Shown: positions 8,979 through 17,702 of the stretch, in pieces
Position numbering within the stretch: position 1 is the stretch's first letter
Layout of the letters: each line of letters opens with the position of its first letter
Source of the DNA: DUPQ01 sp022706885
GTDB taxonomy: Bacteria > Bacillota > Clostridia > DUPQ01
Assembly (NCBI GenBank): GCA_022706885.1
Contig: JAKJBR010000001.1
Coordinates: forward strand, 62,001-126,000
Length of the DNA: 64,000 nt
Reading direction: 5' to 3'
Position numbers and translations under genes: made by a program
Notes under the pieces: generated by a model
Seen by the model: only the letters and a program-made list of their open reading frames with translations
Database searches by the model: none
Told to the model about the DNA's origin: nothing

Positions 8979-10169
8979 ATGAGATTTAAAGATTTGGAAA
9001 TAAAGGAACTTGTAAAAAACACATATCCGTGTGAGTGCGGACTTGTACATGATCCGAAAATGGAAAGGATAGAGATATCCGAGTACGGCATAGAAGAAGC
9101 AATCAGGTTTATTCTTAACAAGGCAAAAGGCAGGATAATGGTAATTTCCGATGAGATTACTTTCGAAATTGCCGGCAGAACCGTTTTAGAGAAACTGAAG
9201 GAAACAAAGAAAGATACTGTCCATTATATAATGCCTCAGAGAAACAATATCCCCGTTGTACCCGATGACGGCACCATAGGCGAGACATTGATAAGGATGC
9301 CTTTGGGAATAGACTTTTTTGTTGCCGTGGGAAGCGGAGTGGTCAATGATATCGTAAGAATTATCTCCTATCATTTAGCAAAAGAATATGCGGTAATCGG
9401 AACCGCTCCTTCCATGGACGGATATGCTTCAACAACATCGTCACTGATAATAAACAACATAAAAGAAAGTTGTCAAGGACAGGTACCGACAGGTATTTTT
9501 GCCGACATAAATATACTGCAAAATGCTCCTTATATTATGCTTACGGCCGGCTTCGGGGATGTATTGTCAAAATACAATGCAGTCAGAGAATGGAGGTTTT
9601 CCAGAGACTTAAACAGGGAGCATTACTGTGAGGAAGTTGCAGGATTGGTTTGGAAAGCTGCGGACAAATGCGTTGCCAGCGCCTCTCTTTTGAAGAAAAG
9701 AGATAAAAATGCGGTGGTCAATATTATGGAAGCACTTATCCTGTCCGGTATAGCAATGGGCATGTACAAAAATACCAGACCGGGTTCGGGATCGGAGCAT
9801 CATCTGGTGCATTATTGGGATATTGAGTTCATAAAAAGGGGATGGATTCATCCTTTACACGGCAATGCCGTAGGCGTGGCACTATGCGTGATTTGCAGAC
9901 TGTATGATTTGGTAAAAGCACAGCTATCCGTTGAAGTAACGGACTTGAATACTGAGAACATTGAGAATATCTTAAAGAATGCCGGTTGTGAAACAAACCC
10001 GAAGACTTTAGGTATTCCGAAGGATATTTTCCATGACAGTATCTTATACGGACACACAATGAGTTCTTCAAAGTACACCATTCTGACACACCTTAATAAA
10101 TATGATAAAGCACTATTGGAAAAGTGCGCACAAATACTTACAAAACAATATTACATTGACATCTTATGA
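8979..10169 (+). CDS. egsA: sn-Glycerol-1-phosphate dehydrogenase (AraM/EgsA family)
   Basis: A 396-residue iron-alcohol-dehydrogenase-fold enzyme. It reduces dihydroxyacetone phosphate to sn-glycerol-1-phosphate, the archaeal lipid enantiomer; in Bacillus AraM feeds heptaprenylglyceryl phosphate synthesis. Visible family motifs are VAVGSGVVNDIVR (nucleotide binding), APSMDGYASTTSSLI, and the metal-site regions GSEHHLVHYWD and HPLHGNAVGVA. The ribosome site GAGGGAAG precedes the ATG. It follows the DUF819 permease by 10 bases. No PcrB-like prenyltransferase is in the window, so the fate of the product is unknown. Confidence 0.88.
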   Translation: MRFKDLEIKELVKNTYPCECGLVHDPKMERIEISEYGIEEAIRFILNKAKGRIMVISDEITFEIAGRTVLEKLKETKKDTVHYIMPQRNNIPVVPDDGTIGETLIRMPLGIDFFVAVGSGVVNDIVRIISYHLAKEYAVIGTAPSMDGYASTTSSLIINNIKESCQGQVPTGIFADINILQNAPYIMLTAGFGDVLSKYNAVREWRFSRDLNREHYCEEVAGLVWKAADKCVASASLLKKRDKNAVVNIMEALILSGIAMGMYKNTRPGSGSEHHLVHYWDIEFIKRGWIHPLHGNAVGVALCVICRLYDLVKAQLSVEVTDLNTENIENILKNAGCETNPKTLGIPKDIFHDSILYGHTMSSSKYTILTHLNKYDKALLEKCAQILTKQYYIDIL

Positions 10170-10184
10170 GACGATGTATAAAAT
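10156..10184 (+). promoter_or_regulatory. Promoter of tRNA-Ser
   Basis: A perfect TTGACA (10156-10161), a 17-base spacer and TAAAAT (10179-10184), 13 bases before the tRNA. The -35 box lies inside the last codons of the preceding dehydrogenase gene. Confidence 0.8.
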
Positions 10185-10197
10185 ATGACTTGCGTTT

Positions 10198-10288
10198 GGA
10201 GAGATGGCTGAGCTGGTCGAAGGCGCACGACTGGAAATCGTGTTTACTAGGAATAGTAACCAGGGTTCGAATCCCTGTCTCTCCGCCA
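10198..10288 (+). tRNA. tRNA-Ser (anticodon GGA)
   Basis: A 91-base class II tRNA. The acceptor stem is GGAGAGA/TCTCTCC, and CCA is encoded. The anticodon stem CACGA/TCGTG carries the loop CTGGAAA with anticodon GGA (reads UCC/UCU). A long variable arm GTTTACTAGGAATAGTAAC and the T-arm CAGGGTTCGAATCCCTG are present. It has its own promoter and terminator. Confidence 0.97.
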
Positions 10289-10290
10289 TA

Positions 10291-10325
10291 AAGGACATCG
10301 TTTCACGACTGAAAGGTGTCTTTTT
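10291..10325 (+). terminator. Terminator of tRNA-Ser
   Basis: AAGGACATC pairs with GGTGTCTT with one bulged G and one G-U pair, followed by five T. It lies directly after the encoded CCA. Confidence 0.7.
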
Positions 10326-10415
10326 GATATATCGCTTGGGTTTTTCCTTTTTTTCGCTTAGAAAGACAGAAAGGAAAGGCGATGGAGATTTTTGAACTTG
10401 AATATGGGAGCAAAT

Positions 10416-10727
10416 ATGGATTCTCGTAAATTTACAATGAAAGATGAGTCATTTGTTTGTGAAGCATGCGGCGCAAAGGTACATGCTCTCGGAGTTACTT
10501 CAAGAAATCATTGTCCCCGTTGTCTGTATTCCAAACATGTGGACAACAATCCCGGAGATCGTATGTGTGATTGTCACGGGTTGATGCAACCTATAGGCCT
10601 GGAGAAGTATAGGGATAGTTATAAAATAGTATTCAAGTGTCAAAGATGCGGAGTTGTTAAGAAGAATATTGTTGCAAAAGACGATAACACGGACAAAATT
10701 ATCGAGTTATCTTCTAAACCTGTTTAA
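10416..10727 (+). CDS. RNHCP domain zinc-ribbon protein
   Basis: A 103-residue protein. The motif SRNHCPRCLYSKHVD gives the RNHCP family its name. Four Cys pairs (CEAC, CPRC, CDC and CQRC) suggest two zinc ribbons. The family is widespread in Firmicutes but its function is not known; RNA binding has been suggested only by fold. The ATG at 10416 is preferred because GGGAG stands 5 bases before it. It is monocistronic, with only a weak hairpin downstream. Confidence 0.85.
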   Translation: MDSRKFTMKDESFVCEACGAKVHALGVTSRNHCPRCLYSKHVDNNPGDRMCDCHGLMQPIGLEKYRDSYKIVFKCQRCGVVKKNIVAKDDNTDKIIELSSKPV

Positions 10728-10769
10728 TGTAGTTAGTCTTGTATAACAAGCTTTGTTTTTCATAATTAA

Positions 10770-10799
10770 TTTACAAATTCCCATATACTATGGTATATT
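10770..10799 (+). promoter_or_regulatory. Predicted promoter of the DUF1538-PII operon
   Basis: TTTACA (10770-10775), 18 bases, TATATT (10794-10799), about 28 bases before the DUF1538 start. Confidence 0.5.
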
Positions 10800-10826
10800 A
10801 TTATCCATTGATTAGAAAGGTATGTA

Positions 10827-12374
10827 ATGAGCAGAGAAAACAGGGAATTTATAAAACACAACAGAACCATACTTCTTGAAAAATTGAAGGAATCACTTTC
10901 TTCGGTTTTACCGGTTACGGCAGTTGTTTTTATACTTTGCTTTATATTTTTCCCGGCCGACAGCGGAATAATGCTGACTTTCATTATCGGTGCAGTGATG
11001 CTGATTTTAGGAATGGGGCTGTTTACATTAGGTGCCGATATAGCCATGATGCCTATCGGAGAGCATGTCGGTTCGTCAATAACAAAATCACGAAAATTAT
11101 GGTTGATTATTATTGCAAGCCTTATTATCGGAACTGCGGTAACCGTATCGGAACCCAGTCTTACCGTATTGGCACAACAGGTACCCGGAATACCGGATAT
11201 GGTTTTGATATTGACGGTATCGCTCGGAGTGGGATTGTTTTTAACCTTCTCCATGTTAAGAGTTATTTTCAGAATTAAGCTGGCATATGTTCTGATGGGA
11301 GTGTATGCGGTAATATTCACATTATCGTTTTTTGCTCCTAAAGAATTCCTTTCGCTTGCTTTTGATTCGGGAGGAGCTTCTACCGGAGCCATGACCGTTC
11401 CGTTTCTTTTGGCTTTCGGGGCTGGTGCAGCTGCGGTAAGAAGCGATAAAGATGCGCATAGCGACAGTTTCGGATTTGTAGGATTAAGTGCGGCCGGACC
11501 TATATTAGCCGTATTGCTGTTAGGTATTTTATATAAACCCGGCAACACGACATATGAAGCAACCGCTCCGGTTAATCCAGGTAAAACAACGCAGATAACC
11601 CGATTGTTCATAACGGAGATACCGGGGAAATTGGGTGAAGTGGCTTTGGCAATATTGCCTATAGTTGTATGTTTTCTCATTTTCCAACTGGCGGTTTTAA
11701 AGCTCAAAAAAGGACAGGTTATCAGAATTGTAGTAGGTCTTGTATACGCATATGTTGGGCTGGTTCTTTTCCTTACCGGAGCCAATGTAGGTTTTCTACA
11801 GATGGGAAGTTTTTTAGGAAAAGCGCTGGGGAGTCTGCCGTACAATTGGATTGTCATTCCCATCGGCATGGTAATAGGATACTTCCTGGTTATTTCCGAA
11901 CCGGCAGTTCATGTGTTAAGCAAACAGGTTGTGGAGTTGTCATCGGGAGCAATACCCAAGAAAGCAATTGCCACCAGTCTTTCAGTCGGGGTAGCCACAT
12001 CGATAGGGCTTTGCATGATTAAGATTTTAACAAGTGCGTCAATTTTATACTTTGTTATACCCGGATATGTTATCGGGTTGATATTGACATTTTTCGTACC
12101 GCCCGTCTTTACTTCAATAGCTATAGACTCGGGCGCCGTGTCATCCGGACCTATGGCCTCAACTTTTCTGGTACCTTTTGCAATAGGAGTATGTCTAAGT
12201 GTAGGTGGGAATATAATAGTAGATGCATTCGGAATAATAGCATTGGTTACAATGACGCCGTTTATAACGATACAAGTTCTCGGACTGTTCTACCGGTTCA
12301 AGTTAAAGGCCGCGGAAAGAGAACAGGAGATACAACAGAAATTAAAGAAAAAGGAAAGCATCATCAATTTTTGA
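10827..12374 (+). CDS. DUF1538 integral membrane protein (duplicated, transporter-like)
   Basis: A 515-residue membrane protein made of two related halves. The first half has SEPSLTVLAQQV and FDSGGASTGAMTVPF; the second repeats these as SEPAVHVLSKQV and IDSGAVSSGPMASTF. Such internal inverted or direct duplication, with a polar motif in the middle of the membrane, is typical of secondary transporters, but no substrate has been assigned to DUF1538. It is followed 13 bases later by a tandem PII-like protein, a pairing that resembles AmtB-GlnK and SbtA-SbtB. The start has AAAGG 8 bases upstream. Confidence 0.88.
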   Translation: MSRENREFIKHNRTILLEKLKESLSSVLPVTAVVFILCFIFFPADSGIMLTFIIGAVMLILGMGLFTLGADIAMMPIGEHVGSSITKSRKLWLIIIASLIIGTAVTVSEPSLTVLAQQVPGIPDMVLILTVSLGVGLFLTFSMLRVIFRIKLAYVLMGVYAVIFTLSFFAPKEFLSLAFDSGGASTGAMTVPFLLAFGAGAAAVRSDKDAHSDSFGFVGLSAAGPILAVLLLGILYKPGNTTYEATAPVNPGKTTQITRLFITEIPGKLGEVALAILPIVVCFLIFQLAVLKLKKGQVIRIVVGLVYAYVGLVLFLTGANVGFLQMGSFLGKALGSLPYNWIVIPIGMVIGYFLVISEPAVHVLSKQVVELSSGAIPKKAIATSLSVGVATSIGLCMIKILTSASILYFVIPGYVIGLILTFFVPPVFTSIAIDSGAVSSGPMASTFLVPFAIGVCLSVGGNIIVDAFGIIALVTMTPFITIQVLGLFYRFKLKAAEREQEIQQKLKKKESIINF

Positions 12375-12387
12375 TGGCAGGTGTGAA

Positions 12388-13068
12388 ATGAGCAGTATCT
12401 TTTATATGATAATAATTACAAAAAGAGAGTTTGAAGAGGCATACCTTAATTTCTTCAGGGAAAACGATGTACACATGGTATTGTCCGATTTATGCAGAGG
12501 AACTGCGCAAAAGAAGACTCTGGATTATCTCGGAATAGAAAAAACAGAGAAAATAATGTTTCACATTTTCGTAGATAGTAATCGCAGAGAAAAAATATTA
12601 AGAAATCTTGTAAACCAGATGGAAATTGAAGTCGCCGGCAACGGTATAGCGCTTACAATACCTTTGGAAAGCATAGGGGGAGAGTCTTGCTTAAAGTATC
12701 TGACTGAGGGACAGGAAATCGGCAAAAAAAAGGGAGAGAAGATGGAAAACTTAAAATACTCATTAATAATTGTTGTAGCGGACAGAGGAGCATCGGAAAC
12801 CGTAATGGATGCTGCACGCAGTGCAAATGCAAAAGGCGGCACCGTAGTTTCGGCAAAAGAAACCGAAGTAAATGCAAAAGAAAGATTTTTCGGTGTTTCC
12901 ATAGCGGAAGAAAAAGAAATGATATACATCCTTGCAAAGAAGCAGGAAAAAGATGAAATCATGAGTGCCATAATGACAAAAGCGGGTATAGGTACCGATG
13001 CCAATGCAGCGGTATTCTCCGTTCCCGTAGACAGAATAGCGGGATTACGCAGCTTAATGACCGACTGA
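12388..13068 (+). CDS. Tandem PII-like (GlnB fold) regulatory protein
   Basis: A 226-residue protein that reads as two PII-like domains. Residues about 5-100 run from FYMIIITKREFEEAYLNFF to IALTIPLESIGG. Residues about 122-226 run from YSLIIVVADRGASETVMDAA through SANAKGGTVVSAKE to AVFSVPVDRIAGL. The second has the classic PII layout: a first strand, the 'A.GGT' turn before the T-loop, and a closing VP.(D/E)RI strand. Classical PII proteins are about 112 residues and trimeric; a fused pair could make pseudo-hexameric rings. It probably binds a nucleotide and gates the adjacent DUF1538 protein. The effector is unknown, and the uridylylation tyrosine of GlnB is not evident. Confidence 0.8.
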   Translation: MSSIFYMIIITKREFEEAYLNFFRENDVHMVLSDLCRGTAQKKTLDYLGIEKTEKIMFHIFVDSNRREKILRNLVNQMEIEVAGNGIALTIPLESIGGESCLKYLTEGQEIGKKKGEKMENLKYSLIIVVADRGASETVMDAARSANAKGGTVVSAKETEVNAKERFFGVSIAEEKEMIYILAKKQEKDEIMSAIMTKAGIGTDANAAVFSVPVDRIAGLRSLMTD

Positions 13069-13114
13069 ACAACGGATATTCTATAAATAATTTCTCTTTC
13101 CGGAGTGTATTCAA

Positions 13115-13143
13115 TTCATATCACGGCGATGTTGATATATAAT
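13115..13143 (+). promoter_or_regulatory. Predicted promoter of the two-component operon
   Basis: TTCATA (13115-13120), 17 bases, TATAAT (13138-13143), 20 bases before the response regulator ATG, with GGAGAG between. Confidence 0.55.
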
Positions 13144-13163
13144 ATGTATCGGAGAGATTTTTT

Positions 13164-13850
13164 ATGTTTAATATATTAATAGTCGAAGACGATAAAAACT
13201 TAAGAAAGCTCATAGGGACGGTTCTTAAACAGAACGGTTTTAATGTACTCTACGCCAATGACGGAGAACAGGCTTTGGAAATTCTTGACAGCACAAAAGC
13301 CGATCTTATCATATGTGACATAATGATGCCCAATATGGACGGATATGAACTGACGGAAAGTTTAAGGTGGTCCAATTACAATATGCCCATTCTCATGATA
13401 ACCGCCAAAGAAACACTGGAGGACAAGAGGAAAGGGTTTCTGTCCGGTGCGGATGATTATATGGTAAAACCTATTAACACGGATGAAATGCTGCTGAGGG
13501 TTAACGCTCTTTTAAGGAGGTCTAAAATAGCTACCGAACACAGAATAGAGGTCGGGGAAGTGGTTATCGATTATGACACATTGAGCGTACAGAGTGCTAC
13601 CGAAAGAATAATTCTTCCTAAAAAAGAGTTTCTTTTGCTTTTTAAATTAATGAGTTACCCAAAAAAGATTTTTACGCGTCAGCAACTGATGGATGATATA
13701 TGGGGACTGGACAGTGAAACGGATGAAAGAACCGTAGATGTCCATATAAAGAGACTGAGAGAAAAACTTGTGAATATAGAAGAATTTGAAATAGTCACCG
13801 TAAGGGGACTGGGTTACAAAGCGGAAAAGAAAAATGCAACTGAAGTCTAA
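13164..13850 (+). CDS. OmpR/PhoB-family response regulator
   Basis: A 228-residue DNA-binding regulator. The receiver domain (about 1-115) has the acidic pair E8-D9-D10, phosphoacceptor Asp52 in IICDIMMPNMDG, and the conserved Lys in DDYMVKPI. A winged-helix output domain (about 125-222) ends with ERTVDVHIKRLREKL and TVRGLGYKAE. It overlaps the sensor kinase gene by 17 bases, so the two are coexpressed. Its targets are not known; no repeated operator was recognised nearby. Confidence 0.95.
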   Translation: MFNILIVEDDKNLRKLIGTVLKQNGFNVLYANDGEQALEILDSTKADLIICDIMMPNMDGYELTESLRWSNYNMPILMITAKETLEDKRKGFLSGADDYMVKPINTDEMLLRVNALLRRSKIATEHRIEVGEVVIDYDTLSVQSATERIILPKKEFLLLFKLMSYPKKIFTRQQLMDDIWGLDSETDERTVDVHIKRLREKLVNIEEFEIVTVRGLGYKAEKKNATEV

Positions 13851-15147
13851 ACTATCAATATTCCTGCTCGTCATCATTGTAGTAGCTTCCATGTTTGCGT
13901 ATATGGGAGCAATTCTGGTGTCCAATAAAAACTTTATAGAAACTATAAAAGAAAACCAGAGGTATGTGGCTGAAACCATTATATCGGCCAATAAAGAAAC
14001 CGACCTTCCTTTGGAAAGAATTATAGCCATAACTCATAATGCCCTTTATCCCGTTAAACTCACCAAAGACATAAAGGATCTTCGTTTGAGCAACACGGAA
14101 GAAGCATTACTGGAAAACGGAATCATTGTCTTCATAAAGCAAAGAGTAATACCGGTAGGGATATCCGTTGTGAAAACCGAGGAATATTACTTACGAGTGG
14201 GATACCAGCCGGAAAATAACCTGTTCAGAAACTATGCCATGTTGCTTGCGTATGCGTTTCTGTTCTCTATTATTGTGTTCATGCTGATAATCATGGGATT
14301 AAGCAATAAAGCAATGAAGCCCATAGTGCAACTTAATAATGCAACACAGGAAGTGGCCAGGGGTAATTTTGATGTCGTTGTGGTAAATGATTCTCAGGAT
14401 GAGATAGGACAGCTGACGGAAAGTTTCAATAAAATGGCAAAGGAACTTAAAAGTATCGAGTATCTGAGAAAGGATTTTGTGAGCAATGTTTCCCATGAGT
14501 TCAAGACGCCCATATCGTCGATTCTGGGATTTGCAAAGCTTTTGGAAAACCGGAATCTCACCGATGAAGAGAAAAAAGAATATCTGGATATAATTGTCGA
14601 GGAATCCAAAAGGCTTTCCAATCTTTCCACCAATATATTGAACCTGTCCAAGCTGGAAAGTCAGGAGATAGTATTCAACAAATCGGAATACGACCTTGAT
14701 GAACAGATGCGAAATGTTATATTACTTTTGGAACCTAAATGGTATGAAAAAAACATCAGTTTTGATATAGAGATGGAAAACATATCTCTTCATGCAAATG
14801 AAGATTTAATGCAGCAGGTATGGATAAATCTTCTGAATAATGCCATTACTTATTCCCATCCCAAAGGGGTTATACATATAAAGGTGTACAACGAGGAGGA
14901 ACAGGCCGTAATAGTTATACGGGACGAAGGCATAGGAATGGACGAGTATACCAAAGAAAGAATGTTTGAAAAATTCTTTAAAGGCAACTCCTCGCTGTCA
15001 AAAGAAGGAACGGGATTAGGCCTGGCCCTCGTTAAGAGAATTATTGACCTTCATCACGGAACTATCGAAGTGGAGAGCCGACCGGGAGAGGGGACAAGAA
15101 TAAAGCTGGCAATTCCCAATGAATTCAGAGGCTGGGAAAGATTATAG
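13834..15147 (+). CDS. Membrane sensor histidine kinase (HAMP-HisKA-HATPase)
   Basis: A 437-residue kinase. Membrane segment 1 is at about 8-29, followed by an extracellular region of about 100 residues, membrane segment 2 at about 134-155 and a HAMP linker at about 157-207. HisKA carries the phosphorylatable His221 in VSNVSHEFKTP. The ATPase domain has the N box WINLLNNAITYS, the G1 box DEGIGMD, the F box FEKFF and the G2 box GTGLGLALV. It pairs with the overlapping upstream response regulator. The extracellular region shows no domain I recognise, so the signal is unknown. Confidence 0.95.
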   Translation: MQLKSKLSIFLLVIIVVASMFAYMGAILVSNKNFIETIKENQRYVAETIISANKETDLPLERIIAITHNALYPVKLTKDIKDLRLSNTEEALLENGIIVFIKQRVIPVGISVVKTEEYYLRVGYQPENNLFRNYAMLLAYAFLFSIIVFMLIIMGLSNKAMKPIVQLNNATQEVARGNFDVVVVNDSQDEIGQLTESFNKMAKELKSIEYLRKDFVSNVSHEFKTPISSILGFAKLLENRNLTDEEKKEYLDIIVEESKRLSNLSTNILNLSKLESQEIVFNKSEYDLDEQMRNVILLLEPKWYEKNISFDIEMENISLHANEDLMQQVWINLLNNAITYSHPKGVIHIKVYNEEEQAVIVIRDEGIGMDEYTKERMFEKFFKGNSSLSKEGTGLGLALVKRIIDLHHGTIEVESRPGEGTRIKLAIPNEFRGWERL

Positions 15148-15187
15148 AAACAAACATTAATATTTAATTAAAAGGAGTCTGAGAGTT

Positions 15188-15628
15188 TTACTGTCCGGAG
15201 TTTTCCTTATCCTTATACTTAAAAACAACATTCCGATTGAGCAGAAAACCGGTAACGGTGTAGAAAACCATCCCGATACCCACACCCAACCACTCCTTGA
15301 GAGATAATAAATCAATAAGGAGATACTGTATAAGCTGCACGATGCCTAACAGGCAGGCACTTATTACAAAGAACAGAACAATCTGTCGGGTAACATTTTC
15401 ATTGTCTTTTTTGAAAGTATATTTTCTGTTTAAAAAGAAGCTGGTAAGTATGCCTACTACATATCCGATGACAGTGTAAACATAATATTTAAGTCCCAGA
15501 CGGCTCAGTAAAAAGAATATTCCCGTGGTTACGCCGGTATTAATAATACCGACAATACCGTATTTGAATAAAAGAAATAATTCTCGGAAAAGTCTGTTTT
15601 GCATAAGCTTGTCGAATAAATTTTTCAT
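15188..15628 (-). CDS. GtrA-like membrane protein
   Basis: A 146-residue protein with four predicted membrane helices and the family's opening LFRELFLLFKYGIVGIINT, followed by two typical positions, LNRKYTF and LLNRNVVFKY. GtrA proteins are proposed to flip or present polyprenyl-linked sugars for cell-surface glycosylation. No glycosyltransferase partner is adjacent here. The ATG has no Shine-Dalgarno sequence, and a TATAAT box ends only 6 bases before it, so the mRNA is probably leaderless. It converges on the histidine kinase gene. Confidence 0.87.
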   Translation of the reverse strand: MKNLFDKLMQNRLFRELFLLFKYGIVGIINTGVTTGIFFLLSRLGLKYYVYTVIGYVVGILTSFFLNRKYTFKKDNENVTRQIVLFFVISACLLGIVQLIQYLLIDLLSLKEWLGVGIGMVFYTVTGFLLNRNVVFKYKDKENSGQ

Positions 15629-15634
15629 ACGGTC

Positions 15635-15663
15635 ATTATACTATAAAAAATACGGATTTTCAG
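15635..15663 (-). promoter_or_regulatory. Promoter of gtrA, likely giving a leaderless mRNA
   Basis: On the minus strand CTGAAA (15663-15658), 17 bases, TATAAT (15640-15635), then GACCGT and the ATG. The expected transcription start coincides with the start codon. Confidence 0.55.
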
Positions 15664-15760
15664 TGAAATACAGCATATTACAGGTAAAACCCGTAACCGT
15701 TCAGACGCTAAGATATATCGGCCCTTTACGGAAGTACAGAAAACCGACATGTTAAATACA

Positions 15761-15789
15761 TTAACAAATAGAGCGGGATATGATAAAAT
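15761..15789 (+). promoter_or_regulatory. Promoter of the tdh-ispE-acpS operon
   Basis: TTAACA (15761-15766), 17 bases, TAAAAT (15784-15789). The tdh start follows 24 bases later behind AAGGAG. Confidence 0.65.
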
Positions 15790-15812
15790 TAAACTGTTAT
15801 TAAGGAGTATTT

Positions 15813-16844
15813 ATGAAAGCAATTATAAAGGCGGCAGCAGGAATGGGAAATGTGGAGCTTGTGCAGAGGCCTGTTCCCGAAATCAACGAAAACGAAGTTC
15901 TTATCAAAATAAAAAAAGCGGGAATATGCGGAACCGATTATCACATATATAAATGGGATAAGTGGTCACAGAACAGAATCAAACCCCCGCTTATAATCGG
16001 CCATGAGTTTGCCGGAGAGATAGTGGAGATAGGAAAATCGGTAAAAGGGTTTCATATAGGCCAGAGGGTGTCTGCAGAAGGACATATTACCTGTCAGAGG
16101 TGCAAACTTTGCAGAACCGGAAGAGGTCATATATGCGAAGATGTGGATATAATCGGAGTGGACATAGACGGTTGTTTTGCGGAATATATAAAGATGCCTG
16201 CAATAAACGTATGGCCCTTGGACGACGAGGTTGCCGACAAATACGGAGCAATAATGGATCCTTTGGGTAATGCCATGCATACGGTAATGGCACAGCCCAT
16301 ATCGTCAAGAGATGTTCTCATAACCGGTGGCGGTTCCATAGGGTTGTTTGCAACTGCCATAGCAAGAAAGTGCGGAGCGGCCAGACTGGTTGTCAGCGAA
16401 CCTCAGCCGTACAAAGCGGCGCTTGCAAAGAAGGCGGGAGCCGATGTGGTTATAAATCCTTTATCGGATAATCCCGAGCAACAGGTAATAGAAGCTTTCA
16501 ACGGTAACCGACCGGAAGTTGTATTGGAAATGAGCGGTTTTCCGTCTGCATTCCAATTGGGACTGGAGGTAATAGAAAACGGCGGAGATATGGCCATATT
16601 GGGAATTCCGTCGGAAGAATTGAATATAAATATGGGCAAGTATGTTATTTTCAAGGGAATAACATTGAGAGGAATTAACGGAAGAAGGATGTTTGATACC
16701 TGGTACCAGTGTCAGAATTTTCTGAAGAGCAACTCCTCATTTATAGATCATGTAATAACCCATGAACTTCCCATGGAAGATGTTAATGAGGGATTCAGAC
16801 TGATGTCTGAGAGCAAAGCGGTAAAAGTAGTACTGGATTTTTAG
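15813..16844 (+). CDS. tdh: L-threonine 3-dehydrogenase-like zinc alcohol dehydrogenase
   Basis: A 343-residue zinc MDR enzyme oxidising L-threonine to 2-amino-3-oxobutyrate with NAD+. Segments match E. coli Tdh closely: ICGTDYHIYKWDKWSQ, VSAEGHITCQRCKLCRTGR (structural-zinc Cys cluster), DGCFAEYIKMPA, DPLGNAMHT, LEMSGFPSAFQ and GINGRRMFDTWYQ. The NAD-binding Gly motif TGGGSIGLFA is present. Sugar-alcohol dehydrogenases of the same family are the alternative, but the overall match favours Tdh. No adjacent kbl (KBL ligase) is seen, which normally completes the pathway. ispE follows 3 bases downstream. Confidence 0.85.
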   Translation: MKAIIKAAAGMGNVELVQRPVPEINENEVLIKIKKAGICGTDYHIYKWDKWSQNRIKPPLIIGHEFAGEIVEIGKSVKGFHIGQRVSAEGHITCQRCKLCRTGRGHICEDVDIIGVDIDGCFAEYIKMPAINVWPLDDEVADKYGAIMDPLGNAMHTVMAQPISSRDVLITGGGSIGLFATAIARKCGAARLVVSEPQPYKAALAKKAGADVVINPLSDNPEQQVIEAFNGNRPEVVLEMSGFPSAFQLGLEVIENGGDMAILGIPSEELNINMGKYVIFKGITLRGINGRRMFDTWYQCQNFLKSNSSFIDHVITHELPMEDVNEGFRLMSESKAVKVVLDF

Positions 16845-16847
16845 AAG

Positions 16848-17702
16848 ATGATTGTACAGAAGGCGAATGCAAAAATAAATATCGGTCTGGACATCAAAGG
16901 GTTAAGGCAAGACAGATATCATGAAATTGATACCGTTATGCAAACGGTGGAACTGGGTGACCGTATAACTTTTGCCGAGAGAGAGAAAGGTATACAATTC
17001 TGGTGTGATGACAGTTCTATTAAGAACAATGAAAATACCGCTTTCATTGCTGCAAAGCTGTTCATGAAAGAGATGGGCATAAAACGCGGTATAAAAATTG
17101 ACCTGTATAAAACCATACCTCTGTTTTCCGGTCTGGGCGGAGGAAGCGCCGATGCCGCTGCGGTATTAAGAGGACTTAACTTCCTTTTTAATACAGGTCT
17201 TCCGTATGAAGATTTGGAAAAAATGGCTGCATTGATAGGTTCCGATGTGCCTTTTTGCATCAGAGGAGGAACACAACGAGCAACCGGAAGAGGTGAGACA
17301 TTAAAGCGGCTGAAAGATTTTTCCGATGTTTGGTTTGTTATAGTAAAACCCAAAGACTCCGTGGAGACGGCATGGGCATATAAAGAATATGATAAGATAA
17401 GCAATCCCGTGAGACCGGATATGGACCTGATTGAATCTTTATTGGAAGAAAGAGACATTGAAGGACTTAAAGGCAATGTTGTAAACATATTTGAAAAAGT
17501 CGTTATACCCCACAAACCTTCCATTCAAAAGGCAATAGAGGATCTTTCCGAAACCGATGCTGTTACGGTGTTTATGACCGGTTCGGGATCGGGGGTAGCG
17601 GCAATGTACAACGAAATGAGACTTGCAAGCATGGCATACACGTCTTTGTCAAGAAAACATGATGACATATTCATAACCAAGACCTCGGGAGGACTTAAAT
17701 GA
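16848..17702 (+). CDS. ispE: 4-diphosphocytidyl-2-C-methyl-D-erythritol kinase
   Basis: A 284-residue GHMP kinase of the non-mevalonate isoprenoid pathway, phosphorylating CDP-ME at the 2-hydroxyl. The N-terminal AKINIGLDIKGLRQDRYHEI and the ATP-binding motif PLFSGLGGGSADAAAVLRGL are diagnostic, with a GSGSGVAA motif near the C-terminus. It overlaps acpS by 4 bases (ATGA), so the two are translationally coupled. Confidence 0.96.
   Translation: MIVQKANAKINIGLDIKGLRQDRYHEIDTVMQTVELGDRITFAEREKGIQFWCDDSSIKNNENTAFIAAKLFMKEMGIKRGIKIDLYKTIPLFSGLGGGSADAAAVLRGLNFLFNTGLPYEDLEKMAALIGSDVPFCIRGGTQRATGRGETLKRLKDFSDVWFVIVKPKDSVETAWAYKEYDKISNPVRPDMDLIESLLEERDIEGLKGNVVNIFEKVVIPHKPSIQKAIEDLSETDAVTVFMTGSGSGVAAMYNEMRLASMAYTSLSRKHDDIFITKTSGGLK

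Noticed and set aside
10204..10395. Reading frame starting MAELVEGARLEIVF
   Set aside because: It is the tRNA-Ser sequence read as protein.
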